Source of the DNA: Noviherbaspirillum massiliense JC206
Lineage (GTDB): Bacteria > Pseudomonadota > Gammaproteobacteria > Burkholderiales > Burkholderiaceae_D
Direction of reading: 5' to 3'
Assembly: GCF_000312045.1 (NCBI RefSeq)
Contig: NZ_HE978634.1
Coordinates: 2,406,380-2,470,379 of the forward strand
Length of the DNA stretch: 64,000 nt
The notes below the pieces were generated by a model, which was given only the letters and a program-made list of their open reading frames with translations, did no database searches and was not told the origin of the DNA. A program made the position numbers and the translations under genes. Of this stretch, positions 28,439 through 37,493 are shown piece after piece; positions within the stretch are counted from its first letter, which is position 1, and each line of letters opens with the position of its first letter.

Positions 28439-29392
28439 ATGACCGGCATCGACTGGCGCGGCTTCCCTCGCACTTCCTCGGTTTTTCTAACTGCTGCAGC
28501 CGCCCTGCTGACGCTGGGCCTTGCCGCCTGTGTCGGCGGCCGGCCCGGGCATACCGATTCGGCTTCCCTGCCGGGCCCGGGCATCACGATCTACGCCGCC
28601 GGCGATATCGCCGATTGCAAGAAGGTGCCGCCGGAACACAGCGGGGCGGCAAAGACTGCAAAACTGATCGAGGCCGGACTGGCGAAGGACAGGGACGCCG
28701 CAGTGCTGTCACTCGGCGACCATACCTATCCGGTGGGCCTGGCGGCGGAATTCGAGGATTGCTACGAACCCACCTGGGGCCGATTCAAGTCCCGCACCTA
28801 TCCGACGCCCGGCAACCACGAGTACTACACGCCGCAGGCGGTAGGCTATTACGACTATTTCGGCGACCGTGCCGGGCCGGACCGGCGCGGTTATTACAGC
28901 TTCAATCTTGGCTCCTGGCACATCGTCTCCCTCAACAGCAATCTCAAGCCGCAGGCAAATGCCGCGCAACTCGCGTGGCTGAAGGCCGACCTGGAACAGA
29001 ACAGGACGCAATGCACGCTCGCCTTCTGGCATCACCCGGTATTCAGCTCCGGCGGTCACGGCAGCAATCCGAACATGGCCGAGGCATGGAAGCTGCTGCA
29101 GGCAGCCGGTGTCGAGGTGGTGCTGGCGGCACATGACCATGACTATGAGCGGTTCGCGCTGCAGGATGGCGGCGGCAGGCGTGATGACGAACACGGCATG
29201 CGGCAGTTCGTGGTGGGCACCGGCGGCGCCCAGCTGACACCCTTCCGGTTTCCCAAGTCGAACAGCGAGGCCGCCCATAATTTCACCCATGGGGTGCTGA
29301 AAATGGTGCTGAAGGAAAAGGGTTACGAATGGGAATTCCTGCCCGTGAATGAGAATGCATTTGCCGACCGCGGCGCGACGCTTTGCCATTGA
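28439..29392 (+). CDS. Metallophosphoesterase lipoprotein
   Basis: 317 residues. A lipoprotein signal peptide ends in the lipobox LGLAAC with Cys31, so the enzyme should be anchored facing the periplasm. The calcineurin-like metal motifs are in order: AAGDIAD, LGDHTYPVG, TPGNHEYY, FWHHPVFSS and AAHDHDYER; all expected metal ligands are present. This set resembles purple-acid-phosphatase-like or alkaline-phosphatase-type exported enzymes. Substrate unknown; phosphate scavenging is possible. Confidence 0.9.
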   Translation: MTGIDWRGFPRTSSVFLTAAAALLTLGLAACVGGRPGHTDSASLPGPGITIYAAGDIADCKKVPPEHSGAAKTAKLIEAGLAKDRDAAVLSLGDHTYPVGLAAEFEDCYEPTWGRFKSRTYPTPGNHEYYTPQAVGYYDYFGDRAGPDRRGYYSFNLGSWHIVSLNSNLKPQANAAQLAWLKADLEQNRTQCTLAFWHHPVFSSGGHGSNPNMAEAWKLLQAAGVEVVLAAHDHDYERFALQDGGGRRDDEHGMRQFVVGTGGAQLTPFRFPKSNSEAAHNFTHGVLKMVLKEKGYEWEFLPVNENAFADRGATLCH

Positions 29393-29524
29393 CCTTGAGG
29401 AATCATTCCGCGGTTTCGCTGTCTGTCATTGGCGTCCGCTGGCCGCAGGAGCGCGAATATCGCTCTGGTATCCGGCGCATATGCTTGCCGGACAAGCCGC
29501 AGCAAACGGAGAGACGGGACATTC

Positions 29525-30088
29525 ATGGAAACCAAGCAGGCAGAACAGCTGCGCCTGTTTTACGCACTATGGCCGGACGATGCCGTGCGTTCGGCTGTGA
29601 TGAAAGTTCAGGCGCCCATGCGCGGCCGGCTCATCCCCTATGCCAACCTGCATGTGACGCTGGCTTTTCTGGGATCGCAGCCCGCCGATCTGCTGCCCGC
29701 CCTCGAATCGATACTGATGCATCTTCCGAAAGCGGACATTTCTCTGAGTCTCGACCGGGTCGGTTATTTCACCCGCAAGCGCATTGCATGGATCGGGACG
29801 CATCAGATGCCGGAGACCCTGGCCGTGCTGCACAAGCGGCTGAGCGAAGCGCTAGCGCAACAGGGCATCAGCTTCGACAACCAGCTCAGCTTCAAGCCTC
29901 ACATCACGCTTGCGCGAGATGCGCCGCCCCCGCCTGACACGCCCTTCACGCCGATTCCATGGCGGGCAAACCAGGTGGCACTGGTGCAATCCAAGACCGG
30001 ACCGGATGGCGCTGCGTACCAGGTGCTGGCAATGCGCAGCCTGGATGAGGATGTATGGCTGCCGGATGCATCCGGTATCGGGAATTAA
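29525..30088 (+). CDS. thpR: RNA 2',3'-cyclic phosphodiesterase
   Basis: 187-residue 2H phosphoesterase (LigT/ThpR) that hydrolyses 2',3'-cyclic phosphate to 2'-phosphate at RNA ends and ligates tRNA halves in vitro. The two catalytic HXT motifs are H43-V-T45 (HVTLAFLG) and H126-I-T128 (HITLARD). The start at ATG 29,525 gives the family N-terminus (RLFYALWPDD). Upstream readings lack homology-like character. Confidence 0.93.
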   Translation: METKQAEQLRLFYALWPDDAVRSAVMKVQAPMRGRLIPYANLHVTLAFLGSQPADLLPALESILMHLPKADISLSLDRVGYFTRKRIAWIGTHQMPETLAVLHKRLSEALAQQGISFDNQLSFKPHITLARDAPPPPDTPFTPIPWRANQVALVQSKTGPDGAAYQVLAMRSLDEDVWLPDASGIGN

Positions 30089-30159
30089 GAGCGCCTGGCA
30101 ATATGCCGCTGGCGGCGTTGCATCTCCTTGTCGCACGTCATGTACTGCCTGCGCCGATG

Positions 30160-30212
30160 CGCCTTGCCAGCGACCGCAAACCTGTCGGTTTGCTCAGTTT
30201 GTTAGACGCTCT
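30160..30212. repeat. Dispersed hairpin repeat, copy 2 (thpR/tcdA intergenic)
   Basis: Matches 16,665-16,717 at 48 of 53 positions; related sequence extends back to about 30,125. It contains a perfect hairpin GCAAACC-TGTC-GGTTTGC. Lies between the convergent ends of thpR and tcdA, a typical location for REP-type elements. Confidence 0.75.
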
Positions 30213-30217
30213 AAGGC

Positions 30218-31108
30218 TCAGGCAGCGACGGCAGCAGGCTCGTCTGCGCCAACCGGTTCCGGCTGTTTCACGTCGTCCTGTGCAAGCTTGCGCAACACCT
30301 GCGCTGCCGCCACCAGCCCGAAGGATGCCGTCACCGCCATCGACGATCCGAAACCGGCACAATTCAGGCCGCTTATGCCGGATGCATCCCCGCCATTCAC
30401 CGCACAGGATTCTGCCGTTTCCGGAAAGCGCAAGGGTTCGGTGGAAAACACCGCATCGATGCCGAACTTGTTTTTCGGACCGCGCGGAAAACCGTGATGG
30501 GCACGCAAGCGCTTGCGCACCTTGGCCAGCAGCGGCTCCTGCTCTGTGCGCGACAGGTCGCGGATCTCGATCCTGGTCGGATCGATCTGGCCGCCGGCTC
30601 CGCCTATGGTGATCAGCCTGATGCCCTTGTCGCGGCAATAGGCGATCAGGGCCGTCTTGGCGCGCACATCGTCGATGGCATCGACCACATAGTCAAAATT
30701 GCGCGCGCCGATCATTGCATCGAGATTGTCCGCCGTCAGGAAATCCTCGACTTCGGTCACGCGGCAAAAGGGATTGATCTGCGCGATGCGTTCCGCCAGC
30801 GCCGTCACCTTGGCCTTGCCCAGCGTGTCGCTCAAGGCATGGATCTGCCGATTGATGTTCGATTCCGCCACGTTGTCGAGATCAATCATGGTGATGTTGC
30901 CAATGGCGCTGCGCGCCAGGGCTTCCACGATCCAGGAACCGACGCCGCCCACGCCCACGACGCATACATCCGCAGAGCGAAAGCGCGCGAGCGCGGTACT
31001 GCCGTACAGGCGCGCGATACCGCCGAAACGCCGATCGAAATCGATCTCGTCTTCGGCACGAGACAGGGAGGAATTCAGGGAAGGATTCAGGGAAATAACC
31101 GTGCTCAT
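30218..31108 (-). CDS. tcdA: tRNA threonylcarbamoyladenosine dehydratase
   Basis: E1-like enzyme (CsdL/YgdL) that converts t6A37 of tRNA to its cyclic form using ATP. 296 residues; ATP-binding motif VGVGGVGSW (51-59), DLDNVAESNINRQ, and DAIDDVRAKTALIAYC. The N-terminus RRFGGIARLYG is diagnostic. The t6A pathway gene sua5 lies at 41,134. The first 20 residues are Ser/Asn-rich and variable. Confidence 0.95.
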   Translation of the reverse strand: MSTVISLNPSLNSSLSRAEDEIDFDRRFGGIARLYGSTALARFRSADVCVVGVGGVGSWIVEALARSAIGNITMIDLDNVAESNINRQIHALSDTLGKAKVTALAERIAQINPFCRVTEVEDFLTADNLDAMIGARNFDYVVDAIDDVRAKTALIAYCRDKGIRLITIGGAGGQIDPTRIEIRDLSRTEQEPLLAKVRKRLRAHHGFPRGPKNKFGIDAVFSTEPLRFPETAESCAVNGGDASGISGLNCAGFGSSMAVTASFGLVAAAQVLRKLAQDDVKQPEPVGADEPAAVAA

Positions 31109-31171
31109 CCCCTTATTTTAACGGAGAGCAATGGGGTATGTTTTCCTCTAGAATCTTTTTATCAGTCATGC

Positions 31172-32356
31172 ATGTTGCCGAACTGTTTCCCGGATGGCCT
31201 TCTTGTGTTTCCTTCATTTCTCCTGCTGCAACTCATCCTGCTGTCGGTATGTGCCCATATTGCATTGGCCGGCGCGCGCATCACGACTTCGCTTTATGCC
31301 CTGTCCCTGCATGCCCCCGAATCCACGATCGGCGTCCTGATCGCGCTGTTTTCCCTGTTTCCCATGCTGTTCGGCGTGACGGCCGGACGCCTGGTCGACC
31401 GGATCGGCATCGCCACACCAGTCACCTGCGCCTGTGTCGCCATCACTGCCGGCTGCGCCCTGCCCGTTTTTATCAGCGGCCTGCCTGTGCTTTATCTCGC
31501 CACCCTCTTCATCGGCACCGGCTTCATGGTGACCCAGGTCGCCTCCCAGCATACGGTGGGCGCAATGAGCACACTCGAAAACCGCTCGTCGAACTTCAGC
31601 TGGCTCGCGCTGGGTTACTCGGTCTCGGGATTCTGCGGACCGGTCATCGCCGGATTCGTCATCGATCATGCCCGGCACCGCATTTCCTACCTGGTGTTCT
31701 GCGGCTTTGCACTGGCCGCGCTGTCGGTGGCGGTATTCGGCCGCCTGCGCACCATCCAGCCTGCAGCTCACGCCCAACCCAGGCAAAAAGGAGGCATGCT
31801 GGAACTGCTGCGCGATGCGGAGCTGCGGCGCATCTATCTGATCGGCATCCTGCTCTCCGGCGCCTGGGACCTGTTTACCTTCGTCACCCCCATCCACGGC
31901 TCGCATCTTGGCCTGTCCGCTTCGGCCATCGGGCTGATCCTCGGCTGCTTTGCAGTCGCCACCTTCTCGGTCAGGCTGGCCATGCCGTGGATTTCGCGAC
32001 GCTGCACCGAATGGCAAGTGCTCTCCGGTGCGCTGATACTGGCGGTATGCTGTTATGCGATCTTTCCCTTCATGCGACAGCCGGCCGCGCTGATGGCGGT
32101 TGCCGCCGTGCTGGGCCTGGCGGTAGGCTCGAGCCAGCCAAACATGCTAGCCTTGCTCCATCATTGCGCGCCTCCCGGCCGGGCCGGCGAAGCAGTCGGT
32201 ATCCGCGTGACCATGGGCAATGCGGGCCAGGTGATATTGCCTCTGGTATTTGGCGCAGCCGGTGCAACGCTCGGCTTGCCGGTCGTGTTCCTCGCCATGA
32301 GCGCGATGATCGGTTCGGGCGTGCCCATCGCCTGGCGCAAGGCATCAACCAAGTGA
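31172..32356 (+). CDS. MFS transporter
   Basis: About 394 residues with 12 predicted membrane segments; the inter-helix motif GVTAGRLVDRIG between segments 2 and 3 and its symmetrical counterpart around the middle loop mark the major facilitator superfamily. Start uncertain: ATG 31,172 chosen, GTG 31,205 possible, and the reading frame stays open far upstream without coding character. Divergent from tcdA. Stops 7 bp before the hemerythrin gene, so probably one transcript. Substrate unknown. Confidence 0.85.
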   Translation: MLPNCFPDGLLVFPSFLLLQLILLSVCAHIALAGARITTSLYALSLHAPESTIGVLIALFSLFPMLFGVTAGRLVDRIGIATPVTCACVAITAGCALPVFISGLPVLYLATLFIGTGFMVTQVASQHTVGAMSTLENRSSNFSWLALGYSVSGFCGPVIAGFVIDHARHRISYLVFCGFALAALSVAVFGRLRTIQPAAHAQPRQKGGMLELLRDAELRRIYLIGILLSGAWDLFTFVTPIHGSHLGLSASAIGLILGCFAVATFSVRLAMPWISRRCTEWQVLSGALILAVCCYAIFPFMRQPAALMAVAAVLGLAVGSSQPNMLALLHHCAPPGRAGEAVGIRVTMGNAGQVILPLVFGAAGATLGLPVVFLAMSAMIGSGVPIAWRKASTK

Positions 32357-32363
32357 GACCATC

Positions 32364-32897
32364 ATGAAGAATCTCTTACCCGATCCGGTTCCCGGATTCG
32401 ACCAGCCCATTGCAGTGCTGAAGCATTGCCATGACCGGATACGCAAGCAGCTCAATACGCTGCACAAATTGCTCACCCATCTGCCGGTATCCGGTACGGA
32501 TCTTGATGCAAAACAAGCAGCAAATGCGGTGATGAAGTATTTTAATCAGGCTGCCGGCAATCACCACGCCGACGAAGAGCAGGACTTGCTGCCCATGCTG
32601 CAAGCCACGGCGCGCGGCGACGATGCGGCCCTGCTCCATGCGCTGCTTCCAGACATCCTGCGCGAGCACGGAGAGATGGAAGCGCTGTGGCAAGCCCTCG
32701 ACCGGCAATTGCATGAGATCGCTTCGGGCACGTCGGCGCAGCTCTCGGCAGATGACGTCGCACGGTTTTCGGCCCTGTACCTCGCACACATGAAAAAGGA
32801 AGAATCCCATATCGCGCCGATGGCAAAGCGTCTGTTCAGCGATGCCCAGATGGCACAATTGGGGGATGCCATGCGTGCACGACGCAATGTTCAATAA
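32364..32897 (+). CDS. Hemerythrin-domain protein
   Basis: 177 residues forming a four-helix bundle with the di-iron ligand pattern spread across the sequence: LKHCHDRIRKQL, NHHADEEQDLLP (HXXXE), DILREHGEMEALW and LAHMKKEESHIAPMA. Such proteins bind O2 or NO or act in iron homeostasis and nitrosative stress. No sensor or signalling domain is attached. Co-directional with the MFS gene before it and pdxH after it. Confidence 0.88.
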   Translation: MKNLLPDPVPGFDQPIAVLKHCHDRIRKQLNTLHKLLTHLPVSGTDLDAKQAANAVMKYFNQAAGNHHADEEQDLLPMLQATARGDDAALLHALLPDILREHGEMEALWQALDRQLHEIASGTSAQLSADDVARFSALYLAHMKKEESHIAPMAKRLFSDAQMAQLGDAMRARRNVQ

Positions 32898-32909
32898 GCA
32901 GGGAACGAC

Positions 32910-33545
32910 ATGCTGATAGCCGATCTGCGAAAAGAATACAGCCGCGCCAACCTGTCCGAAGAGGGCATCCAGCCCGATCCGATTGCCCAGTTCGGCAAAT
33001 GGTTCGACGAAGCGCTCAAGGCACAGGTGCCGGAAGCGAATGCAATGAGCCTCGCCACCGTGTCCGCCGACGGCAGGCCGTCCTGCCGCATTGTGCTGAT
33101 CAAGGATTTCGATCAGCGCGGCTTCACCTGGTTTACCAACTACGACAGTCGCAAGGGCCGCGAGCTGCAACACAATCCGCATGCAGCCCTGCTGTTCCAC
33201 TGGATCGAGCTGGAACGGCAGGTGCGCATCGAAGGCAGGGTGGAACGGATTTCCGCGGGAGAAAGCGAGCGCTATTTCCAGAGCCGCCCGCTGAAGAGCC
33301 GCATCGGCGCGATCGCCTCGGCACAGAGCCGGCCGATCGACAGCCGCATCAGCCTGGAAGCGCAATACATGCAGGCGGAACAACAGTACGGCGAGCATCC
33401 GCCGCGTCCCGACCACTGGGGCGGATACCGGCTCGTCCCGGATTACCTGGAATTCTGGCAAGGCCGCAATTCGCGGCTGCATGACCGCATCGCATACCTC
33501 TTGCAGGCGGACGGCAGCTGGCGGCGGCAGAGGCTGCAACCTTAA
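32910..33545 (+). CDS. pdxH: Pyridoxamine 5'-phosphate oxidase
   Basis: FMN enzyme oxidising PNP/PMP to pyridoxal phosphate. 211 residues: N-terminal [17 protein letters not shown]-binding [24 protein letters not shown], the substrate loop [10 protein letters not shown], and the C-terminal signature [20 protein letters not shown](L)HDR. AGGGAACGAC precedes the ATG. PLP produced here serves the many aminotransferases in this window (SerC, HisC, IlvE). Confidence 0.97.
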   Translation: MLIADLRKEYSRANLSEEGIQPDPIAQFGKWFDEALKAQVPEANAMSLATVSADGRPSCRIVLIKDFDQRGFTWFTNYDSRKGRELQHNPHAALLFHWIELERQVRIEGRVERISAGESERYFQSRPLKSRIGAIASAQSRPIDSRISLEAQYMQAEQQYGEHPPRPDHWGGYRLVPDYLEFWQGRNSRLHDRIAYLLQADGSWRRQRLQP

Positions 33546-33615
33546 GCCTTGTTCGGCCCGCAGCCATCCGGAAGTTTCCAGAACTCGTTTATTCGCAGGC
33601 AATGGAGGATATATC

Positions 33616-34815
33616 GTGTTTTGGGAAAAGAAGCTTGGAGAGTGGGCCAACGAGGTTCGCGAACGCAGCGCCCTGCCGCTGCGACTGGAACTCTGGAACG
33701 GGCAGCAGCTGGATTTCGGCGCCTCTCCGGAGGTAACCGTCAAGGTGCCGCAAGCCTCCGCGCTGAGCTACCTGCTTTCGCCTTCGCTCGACAGCCTCGG
33801 CGAAGCCTATGTCGAAGGCAAGATCGAGGTCGAAGGCGGCGTCAAGGACATCATTTCGATCGGCACCACGCTTGCCGCCAACATGCCGAAGGCAGATGGC
33901 AAGCTGGAGCGCATTGCGCGCGTCTTCAACCACACCAAGGAGAAGGACGAGGAGGCGATACGCTACCACTACGACGTGTCGAACGCCTTCTACCAGGCGT
34001 GGCTGGACGAGAACATGGTGTATTCCTGCGCCTATTTCGAGAATGGCGATGAAGACCTCGGCACTGCGCAGCTCAAGAAGATCGACCACATCCTGAAGAA
34101 GATCCAGGTGCGTCCGGGCGATTCCCTGCTCGACATCGGTTGCGGCTGGGGCGCCCTGGTGATCCGTGCTGCGCAGAAATTCGGCGCCAGATGCGTGGGC
34201 ATCACGCTCTCGCAGAATCAGTACGAACTCGCGAAGGAGCGCGTGCAGCGCGCTGGCCTCGCGGACCGCGTGGAAATCCGCCTGGAAGACTATCGCGATG
34301 TCAGCGGAACGTTCGACCGCATCACCAGCGTCGGCATGTTCGAACACGTCGGCATGAAGAACCTGCCCATCTATTTCCGCAAGATCCATTCGCTGCTCGC
34401 GGACGACGGCATGGTGATGAATCATGGCATCACGACCACCGACATCAACAACGGCGAAAGCGCCTATGGTGGCGGCAAGTTCATCGACCGCTATGTCTTC
34501 CCGCACGGAGAACTGGAACACATCAGTCTCGTGCTGAGAACGATGGAAGAAGGCGGGCTGGAAGCGCTGGATGTGGAAAACCTGCGCCGCCATTATGCAA
34601 AGACTTGCGCGACCTGGGCCGAGAATTTCGAAGCGCGTGCTGACGAAATCAGGCAGTTGGTCGACCCCAGGCGCTTCCGCATCTGGCGCGTGTACCTGGC
34701 CGGCTGTTCCTATGCCTTCGAGCAGGACTGGGTATCGCTGCACCAGGTCTTGTGCACCAAGGCCAGACCCGGCGTGTCGCACCTGCCCTGGTCGCGCCGC
34801 TACATGTACGAATGA
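33616..34815 (+). CDS. cfa: Cyclopropane-fatty-acyl-phospholipid synthase
   Basis: SAM-dependent methylene transfer onto unsaturated membrane lipids, an envelope adaptation to acid and stationary phase. Start is GTG at 33,616 behind GGAGG with seven-base spacing, giving 399 residues; the longer ATG reading overlaps pdxH. HYDVSNAFYQAWLDENMVYSCAYF and the SAM motif LLDIGCGWGAL are diagnostic, followed by RITSVGMFEHVG. The N-terminal third is the lipid-binding SCP2-like part common in this family. Confidence 0.95.
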   Translation: MFWEKKLGEWANEVRERSALPLRLELWNGQQLDFGASPEVTVKVPQASALSYLLSPSLDSLGEAYVEGKIEVEGGVKDIISIGTTLAANMPKADGKLERIARVFNHTKEKDEEAIRYHYDVSNAFYQAWLDENMVYSCAYFENGDEDLGTAQLKKIDHILKKIQVRPGDSLLDIGCGWGALVIRAAQKFGARCVGITLSQNQYELAKERVQRAGLADRVEIRLEDYRDVSGTFDRITSVGMFEHVGMKNLPIYFRKIHSLLADDGMVMNHGITTTDINNGESAYGGGKFIDRYVFPHGELEHISLVLRTMEEGGLEALDVENLRRHYAKTCATWAENFEARADEIRQLVDPRRFRIWRVYLAGCSYAFEQDWVSLHQVLCTKARPGVSHLPWSRRYMYE

Positions 34816-34850
34816 TGCGGCGGACGGCCCCGTCTTATTGCGAGACTTCG

Positions 34851-34872
34851 GCGGCGCAACTCATTGCGCCGC
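34851..34872. terminator. Hairpin between convergent cfa and msrA
   Basis: Nine-bp perfect stem GCGGCGCAA / TTGCGCCGC with loop CTCA, overlapping the msrA stop codon. No T run follows on either strand, so it may be a weak bidirectional terminator or RNA 3'-end protector. Confidence 0.4.
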
Positions 34873-35397
34873 ATTCACCTTATCCGTAAACATCTTCCTG
34901 AACTTCGCGACCTTTGGCGCGACGATGAAGGCGCAGTAGCCCTGCAGCGGATGCTGACGGAAATAGTTCTGGTGATAATCTTCCGCCTTGTAATATTCCT
35001 GCAGCGGTTTCAATTCCGTCACGATGGGCGCATCCCAGACGTTCGCCATTTCGGCGATCACATGCTTGGCCGTCTCCTGCTGCTCCGGCGTCTGATAGAA
35101 GATTACCGAACGGTATTGGGTACCGACGTCATTGCCCTGACGGTTGAGCGTCGTGGGATCGTGGATGGTGAAAAAGATCTCCAGGATTTCACGGTAGCTG
35201 ACCACTTCCGGATCAAATGTCAGCTTCACCACTTCCGCATGACCGGTCGTGCCTTCGCACACCTGCTCATAGGTCGGGTTCGCTACATGTCCTCCGCTGT
35301 AGCCGGATTCAACCTGCTGCACGCCATTGAGTTCCTGATAGACGGCTTCCAGGCACCAGAAGCAACCGCCGCCCAGTGTCGCTGTTTCAGTCGCCAC
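34861..35397 (-). CDS. msrA: Peptide methionine sulfoxide reductase A
   Basis: Reduces the S-epimer of methionine sulfoxide. 178 residues; active site GGCFWC with Cys12, then YSGGHVANPTYEQVC and GHAEVV typical of MsrA, and GTQYRS. No MsrB domain fused. Convergent with cfa. Confidence 0.97.
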   Translation of the reverse strand: MATETATLGGGCFWCLEAVYQELNGVQQVESGYSGGHVANPTYEQVCEGTTGHAEVVKLTFDPEVVSYREILEIFFTIHDPTTLNRQGNDVGTQYRSVIFYQTPEQQETAKHVIAEMANVWDAPIVTELKPLQEYYKAEDYHQNYFRQHPLQGYCAFIVAPKVAKFRKMFTDKVNAAQ

Positions 35398-35651
35398 GAT
35401 TCATCTCCTGTGGATGTGATGCTATTACTTTAGCGGAAAGGGGCAAGGATGCCTATGCGGTTTGCATGACCCCCTGCCCGCCGTTGAGAGAAGTCAATGC
35501 AAATACTGTCCCGCGTTTCGGCAAATGCACACGCATATTGCACAGAAGCAGCCAGAATGCTTCGCGTTGCGCGACACATGCAGCAATACTTCATGACGAA
35601 GCAAGTGCAGCCTGGTGTATCATTTTTGACACTTTTTCCGTGACGACATTT

Positions 35652-36422
35652 ATGGCCGCGAGCACTCTTCTCATCGATTCCCTCAAGCGCGAACTCAAGG
35701 CGCGCGGCATTACCTATGCCGACCTCGCATTACGCATCAACATGTCCGAGGCCAGCGTCAAGCGGATGTTCTCCCAGAAGAATTTCACCTTGCAGCGCCT
35801 CGATGACATCCTGCAGGCAGCCGACATCGATTTCCGGGATATTGCGCTGGCCGGTCATGATGAATCGAAGCTTGTTTCGGAACTGACATTTGCGCAGGAA
35901 AAGGAAATCATCAGCGATGCCAAACTGCTGGTGGTCGCAGTATCCGCGCTGAACCTGCTCAGCGTCGAGCAGATCGTCGATATCTATGCACTCACCGACG
36001 CCGAAGTCGTGAAGTACCTGGTGCAGCTGGACAGGATCGGCTTCCTGGAACTGCTGCCGAACAATCGCATCAAGCTGCGGGTGTCACGCACCTTCCGCTG
36101 GATTCCGGATGGACCGATCCAGACTTATTTCCGGGAACTTGCCCTGCGCGATTACCTTGAATCGAAATTCGACGGCGAGCATGAACTGATGCAGGTGGTG
36201 AACGTAATGCTGTCGAAGCAATCGATCATCGTTCTGCTCAGCCGCCTCAAGCAGCTGGCAAGGGAGTTGTCGCAGCAGCACCAGGAAGATGCGAAGCTGC
36301 CCTATGCGGAAAAATTTTCCATCAGCTTCATGCTCGCCGCGCGTCCCTGGATGCCTAAGGCATTCGAAGCTTTGCTACGCCAAAAACCGCAAGCCGCGAT
36401 CCGTACCATACGAAGAAAATAA
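35652..36422 (+). CDS. XRE-family helix-turn-helix regulator
   Basis: 256 residues from the ATG at 35,652. Residues about 8-65 form an XRE-type HTH (LKRELKARGITYADLALRINMSEASVKRMFSQKN). The remaining 190 residues are helical and contain what looks like a second winged-helix (TDAEVVKYLVQLDRIGFLELLPNNRIKL) but no known ligand domain. The upstream part of the frame (from 35,376) overlaps msrA and lacks a start with a binding site. The 254-bp upstream region contains TTGACA-like sequence near 35,630. Target genes unknown. Confidence 0.82.
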   Translation: MAASTLLIDSLKRELKARGITYADLALRINMSEASVKRMFSQKNFTLQRLDDILQAADIDFRDIALAGHDESKLVSELTFAQEKEIISDAKLLVVAVSALNLLSVEQIVDIYALTDAEVVKYLVQLDRIGFLELLPNNRIKLRVSRTFRWIPDGPIQTYFRELALRDYLESKFDGEHELMQVVNVMLSKQSIIVLLSRLKQLARELSQQHQEDAKLPYAEKFSISFMLAARPWMPKAFEALLRQKPQAAIRTIRRK

Positions 36423-36530
36423 CAGGCTGCCGGTACTTGGAATAATGGCGGGCACGAGCTTGCCGCATACCAGCCAATCGCGCCTCTCTGCGGTTTTTTC
36501 GGCATAATTGTCAAAAATTCCGGATTTTCG

Positions 36531-37040
36531 ATGTCACTACCAATTTCGCGCGCGGAACCGCCCAGCTTCGATACGCGCCATTTCCGAGATGCCCTGTCGC
36601 AGTTTGCCACCGGGGTTACGGTCATCACCACCCGCCTGCCCAACGGCTCTTTCCTGGGCCTGACAGCCAGTTCCTTCAATTCGGTTTCGCTCGATCCGCC
36701 GCTGGTGCTGTGGAGCTTGTCACAAACCGCCAGCAGTCTACCGGTATTTACCGGAAACTCGCATTACGTGATCAATGTGCTGGCAGGCGATCAGGCGCCG
36801 CTTGCAGAGCGTTTTGCCATGCGCATCGAGAATCGATTCGAAGGCGTGGAGTTCGAGCTGTCGCGCACCGGACTGCCCATCATCAAGGGCGTGGCCGCCT
36901 GGTTCGAATGCCATAACCGCAGCCGCTATCCGGAAGGCGACCATGTGATTTTCGTTGGCGAAGTGGAGCGCTGCGAAGTGCTGCCGCGCCCGGCTCTGGT
37001 ATTCCACGCCGGGCAATTCGTCTCGACCCATCCGCGCTGA
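36531..37040 (+). CDS. Flavin reductase-like FMN-binding protein
   Basis: 169 residues of the HpaC/flavin-reductase domain family: FRDALSQFATGVTVITTR, GLTASSFNSVSLDPPLVLWSL and the C-terminal HVIFVGEVERCEV are typical. These small enzymes supply reduced flavin to two-component monooxygenases or act on their own; no oxygenase partner is adjacent. Cytoplasmic. Confidence 0.9.
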   Translation: MSLPISRAEPPSFDTRHFRDALSQFATGVTVITTRLPNGSFLGLTASSFNSVSLDPPLVLWSLSQTASSLPVFTGNSHYVINVLAGDQAPLAERFAMRIENRFEGVEFELSRTGLPIIKGVAAWFECHNRSRYPEGDHVIFVGEVERCEVLPRPALVFHAGQFVSTHPR

Positions 37041-37058
37041 AGCCTTGCATTGCCGTAC

Positions 37059-37108
37059 CTTGCTGCTGCTTGCAGCAATTCTTCCGGCTTGCCAATACTG
37101 CCAGACGC
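37059..37108. repeat. Possible diverged third member of the hairpin repeat
   Basis: Starts CCTTGC, contains a hairpin TTGCTGC-TGCTT-GCAGCAA and ends TTGCC.AT..TGCCAGACGC, the same terminal box as copy 1. The hairpin sequence differs, so the relationship is tentative. Confidence 0.4.
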
Positions 37109-37220
37109 AAGAAGGCCGCTTAGTTTTGTGCGGCTGAGCAAAACTTTTTCTGCAGCAAACTTGTCCTCAGACACTCCTTTCCGGGCATTCATTTTCACTC
37201 CCCTTCATGAGGAATGTTTA

Positions 37221-37493
37221 ATGGCTTCAAGCTTCCTGCAACACTTCGAGGCACTGATCGGCGCCATTGCTGCCATGCTGACCACCGCCGCCTGTATTCC
37301 GCAAGCCTGGCTTACCCGGAAAGCGCGCCGCGCCGACGAGGTGTCCCTTGGCATGTACACCATCTTCACTACCGCCGTCGGCCTTTGGCTGGCATACAGA
37401 CCGATGATCAGCGCATGGCCGGTCATCATTGCGAACGGACTCACGCTGGCGCTTGCGCTGTTCATCCTTTCAATGAAGCTGCGTTTCGGCTAA
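37221..37493 (+). CDS. SemiSWEET-type small sugar transporter
   Basis: 90 residues from the ATG at 37,221 (GAGGA nine bases upstream). Three predicted membrane helices; the first ends in the PQ motif (AACIPQAW), and VSLGMYTIFTTAVGLWLAYR fits the second helix. Bacterial SemiSWEETs work as dimers moving sugars down a gradient. Substrate unknown. Preceded by a 180-bp gap with a hairpin repeat. Confidence 0.88.
   Translation: MASSFLQHFEALIGAIAAMLTTAACIPQAWLTRKARRADEVSLGMYTIFTTAVGLWLAYRPMISAWPVIIANGLTLALALFILSMKLRFG

Noticed and set aside
30494-31171. Long 5' extension of the MFS gene
   Set aside because: It runs antisense through tcdA and only becomes membrane-like after 31,172.
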